Positions 61,542 through 64,000 of a stretch of DNA of 64,000 nt are shown one piece after another (position 1 is the first letter of the stretch; each line of letters begins with the position of its first letter). Position numbers and translations under genes: made by a program. Under the pieces are notes generated by a model. It made no database searches. It saw nothing but the letters and a program-made list of their open reading frames with translations, and had not been told where the DNA came from. Where the stretch lies: NCBI GenBank assembly GCA_018857735.1, contig JABMCL010001651.1, positions 1 through 64,000 on the forward strand, in the 5' to 3' direction. The DNA is from Alviniconcha marisindica. Taxonomy: Eukaryota > Mollusca > Gastropoda > Provannidae.

Positions 61542-61896
61542 CTCACACACATACACCGCCCCCTCTCCGGTCCGAGGAGATACTTACGGTGATCCGGCGA
61601 GATAACTTGGGCAGCTGATGAATCTTTGATGGGGGACGGCCAGTGGGTGGCCCAGGCTGCTGTCATTTCCTACTGTTGCCTCACACTCCCAGCGTCCAGC
61701 GTCATCGCTTTTCGGCACCATCCTTCTCGTGGAAGAAGGAAGGACGTGGTAAGCCAGCGCTTGGAGCGTGCCGGCTGTTGCCTTCCTGTGGACTGGCTCC
61801 CAAAATTCGTAGGGGCAGAGCTGTGCTGAGCAAAAATTCAGGGTAATTACGGTGACGGTAATCAAAACCAGGTGACACCGGTCAGACTTGTTGTTG

Positions 61897-62353
61897 ATCG
61901 CTTTTACATAGTCCTGTTCGCTGCTCACCAGCAGACTCACTGTGCTCGCATGTGATTCTACATGAGTGAATAGCTTTTTATAGTGCAGTTTTGGATATCC
62001 ACCAGAGTGGTGTACTTACAGCGCTGGCATGGCTGGTGCCACATGAAACTGCTGCCATCTCAGCGCGTTCTGTGTACACCATACAACCATGCACCATATC
62101 AGTTCATGCAAAGCCACATATGTAAGTTGCATGCATATAAAGCTGTTACCTTCCACCTGCACTTTTGGCAGAATGGCTGGGGTCTTTTACATGCTACTGT
62201 ATTACACAGGTGTGGAGTGGATACTGAAATAAGAGTCAGCACATAAAGTTGACCCTGGAGAAGAAAATTCTCTGACTGCTCTTGCAGGGATTCAAACCTG
62301 TGACCTTTCGATCATGAGTCTGATGCTCTAACCACTGAGCTATCCCCGCTCCC
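61897..62353 (-). mobile_element. SINE family A, copy 5
   Basis: Minus-strand near full-length copy. Head near 62353 with GGGATAGCTCAGTGGTTAGA and CACAGGTTTGAATCC; far end near 61897 with the TGTAAAAGCGATC block matching the end of copy 3. Confidence 0.87.
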
Positions 62354-62733
62354 AAGATTCATTCAGATAAACTTGGCCTATGAAAGTAAATCATAGCAAC
62401 CCTCATCAGAATCTTTTAAAGACTTTTGTTGTTGTTGTTGTTGTTGTTAAAGACATTTTGAGAAAGAGAGCTGGATGGATGGAAGGTTTACTGTATTACC
62501 AGTGAACTGATAATTACAATAATATTGTGAGTGAACAACATGCACATAAGATTAAGTTCAAATACAGTCAGGCTTATGATTCAGCAGTCGGATATAAATA
62601 GCAATATAAAATTTAATAGGTTGTGAATAAAAAAGTAATAATCCTGAAGCATAAAAACAACTGTGAAATTAATGAAGCAGCATTTTTGTCTGTGCAGAGA
62701 GGACAGGCAAATGAATGCATAAAAAGATTAGAT

Positions 62734-62768
<35 letters not shown>

Positions 62769-62981
62769 GTGTGTGACTTAAATGCTTAGTGGTTTTTCTT
62801 CTGTGTGCTTGTGATGCTCAATGAGTCAATAAGGTGAGACTCAAAATGGTAAATACAGGGTCTAATAACCCGAGTTTATTTGTCATGAATTGTGTGCATA
62901 GTATAGTGAACAGTATTGTATGGTGAACATAAAATACCTACTACTTACTGCTGTACTGTAATAGTTATGGTGTTACTAGCA

Positions 62982-63050
<69 letters not shown>

Positions 63051-63235
63051 CACTTAGAATAGTCTCAACAGATGAGATTTTGCATTTAATAGATACTTTA
63101 GTAGTATTATTTACTGGATGATGTCACAGTGCGAGTGTGGTGTGTGTGTGTGTGAAATAGTAATAATTAAAGTAATACAGGCATGCTCTGTTATGTGTGT
63201 GTTTGGGTGTGTCTGTTATGGCAATACTTAAGCAG
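62354..63235. other. No gene recognised; unique AT-rich sequence with short repeats
   Basis: Holds a (GTT)n tract at 62426-62449, a GA tract at 62739-62765 and the TG tract at 62982. No coding signal seen. Confidence 0.6.
62982..63050. repeat. (TG)n microsatellite
   Basis: About 65 bp uninterrupted TG tract. Confidence 0.97.
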
Positions 63236-63239
63236 TTAA

Positions 63240-63359
63240 AGTGATACTGAAATGTAATGTGTGTGTGCATGTGTGAGTGTGTGCATGCATGCATGTGTAC
63301 AAGTGTGCATGTGTGTGTGATAGTAATAGTAATACTCGAAGTGATGCTGACATGCTCCC

Positions 63360-63422
<63 letters not shown>

Positions 63423-63501
63423 ACATGCACCCAGTCCTGTGTTATTCTGCAGTTATATTTAAAGTGATACTGACATGCTCCATGTGTCAGTGTGTGTGTG
63501 T

Positions 63502-63555
<54 letters not shown>

Positions 63556-63624
63556 TGTGTGCATGCACATGCACCCAGATGTGTTATTCAGTAGTATTAT
63601 TTAAAGTGATACTGACATGCTCCA

Positions 63625-63665
<41 letters not shown>
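63240..63665 (+). repeat. Tandem repeat with a (TG)n expansion in each unit
   Basis: AAAGTGATACTGACATGCTC then CATGTGTG(TG)n and GCACATGCACCCAG and TGTGTTATTC recur at about 63240, 63340, 63460 and 63605. Each unit carries its own TG tract of differing length. Confidence 0.92.
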
Positions 63666-63682
<17 letters not shown>

Positions 63683-64000
63683 TGTGTATCCAGAATTGAA
63701 CACTGTTAACCCAGACACCATTAACAAGCACTGTTGCATGGGCTTAACACAAACTGCATGCCATACAGCTGGTTCTTTGCTGCCACCTAACCCTACTCCC
63801 CTAGATGTTGCCTCACACACCACTAACATCAAACACAACCACCTTCAGTGATACAGTGCAACCCCTCATCTACCACCACCCTGAAAGCCTGGCAAAAGTG
63901 GTCTTAAAAGAAGGATTGTCCTGGGCCAGGGCTTCACTGACAAGGGGAAAGTTTCAGAAAAAGTTGTCTTAAGAGAGGTGTGGTCCTTAGTGAAGGGTTC

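Larger units (their letters stand above)
58980..61890. other. No gene recognised; GC-richer island at 60.7-61.9 kb
   Basis: 60783-60792 holds TGACGTCA, a perfect CRE palindrome, next to a VRVPAVLWMVLKMVDSPG-like open stretch with a GGTATAGG donor-like end (60894). 61571-61850 is also open on the minus strand. Neither shows a domain I recognise. Confidence 0.4.

Noticed and set aside
61584..61860. Minus-strand stretch ending in DDAGRWECEATVGNDSS, reminiscent of an Ig-domain Cys region
   Set aside because: A single short motif, no other Ig strand, no neighbouring exon; likely chance.

Overview
This is a eukaryotic, almost certainly metazoan, nuclear window. It has large introns, GT-AG splice sites, dense microsatellites, very long poly-C/poly-G tracts, tRNA-headed SINEs, piggyBac-type MITEs and a LINE remnant. 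The repeat style suggests a mollusc, probably a marine gastropod. That is an inference from repeat character and the style of the one gene, not something I could search.

One complete protein-coding gene is supported: a SERINC (serine incorporator / TMS1 / TDE1 family) multipass membrane protein on the minus strand. It runs from the start codon at 29246-29248 to the stop at 5698-5700. I traced 14 coding exons whose phases join without a break into 473 codons plus stop. Two are microexons of 9 and 15 nt lying in the variable cytoplasmic loop. Every junction has GT-AG, and family landmarks appear in order: the Cys-rich N-terminus, IDFAH, a [13 protein letters not shown] block, [31 protein letters not shown] and VWVKISSAWL.

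Layout. 1-5697: downstream flank and probable 3' UTR, with a SINE, a foldback element, a 71-bp tandem repeat and a degraded piggyBac MITE. 5698-29248: SERINC, whose introns are packed with tandem arrays. 29249-29440: SERINC promoter, perhaps shared with an unproven transcript on the plus strand near 29.65-29.74 kb. 29.8-64 kb: no gene I can defend. It is a repeat-rich intergenic or very long intronic zone with two SINE families, some copies with target-site duplications, one of them inserted in a LINE reverse-transcriptase 3' end. It also holds two inverted-repeat elements, a possible hAT-like remnant, a 0.6-kb near-perfect tandem duplication, a triplicated 0.6-0.7-kb unit and many minisatellites.

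The most unusual signal is a recurrent one inside SERINC. Several intronic tandem arrays begin at a splice junction and carry degenerate copies of the neighbouring exon edge with its splice site: the exon 4 donor (about 8 copies), the exon 8 donor (1 clear, 2 weak), the exon 9 acceptor (about 7-8) and the exon 13 donor (2). I call this exon-edge capture. It leaves the gene full of decoy splice sites and in-frame pseudo-exon fragments.
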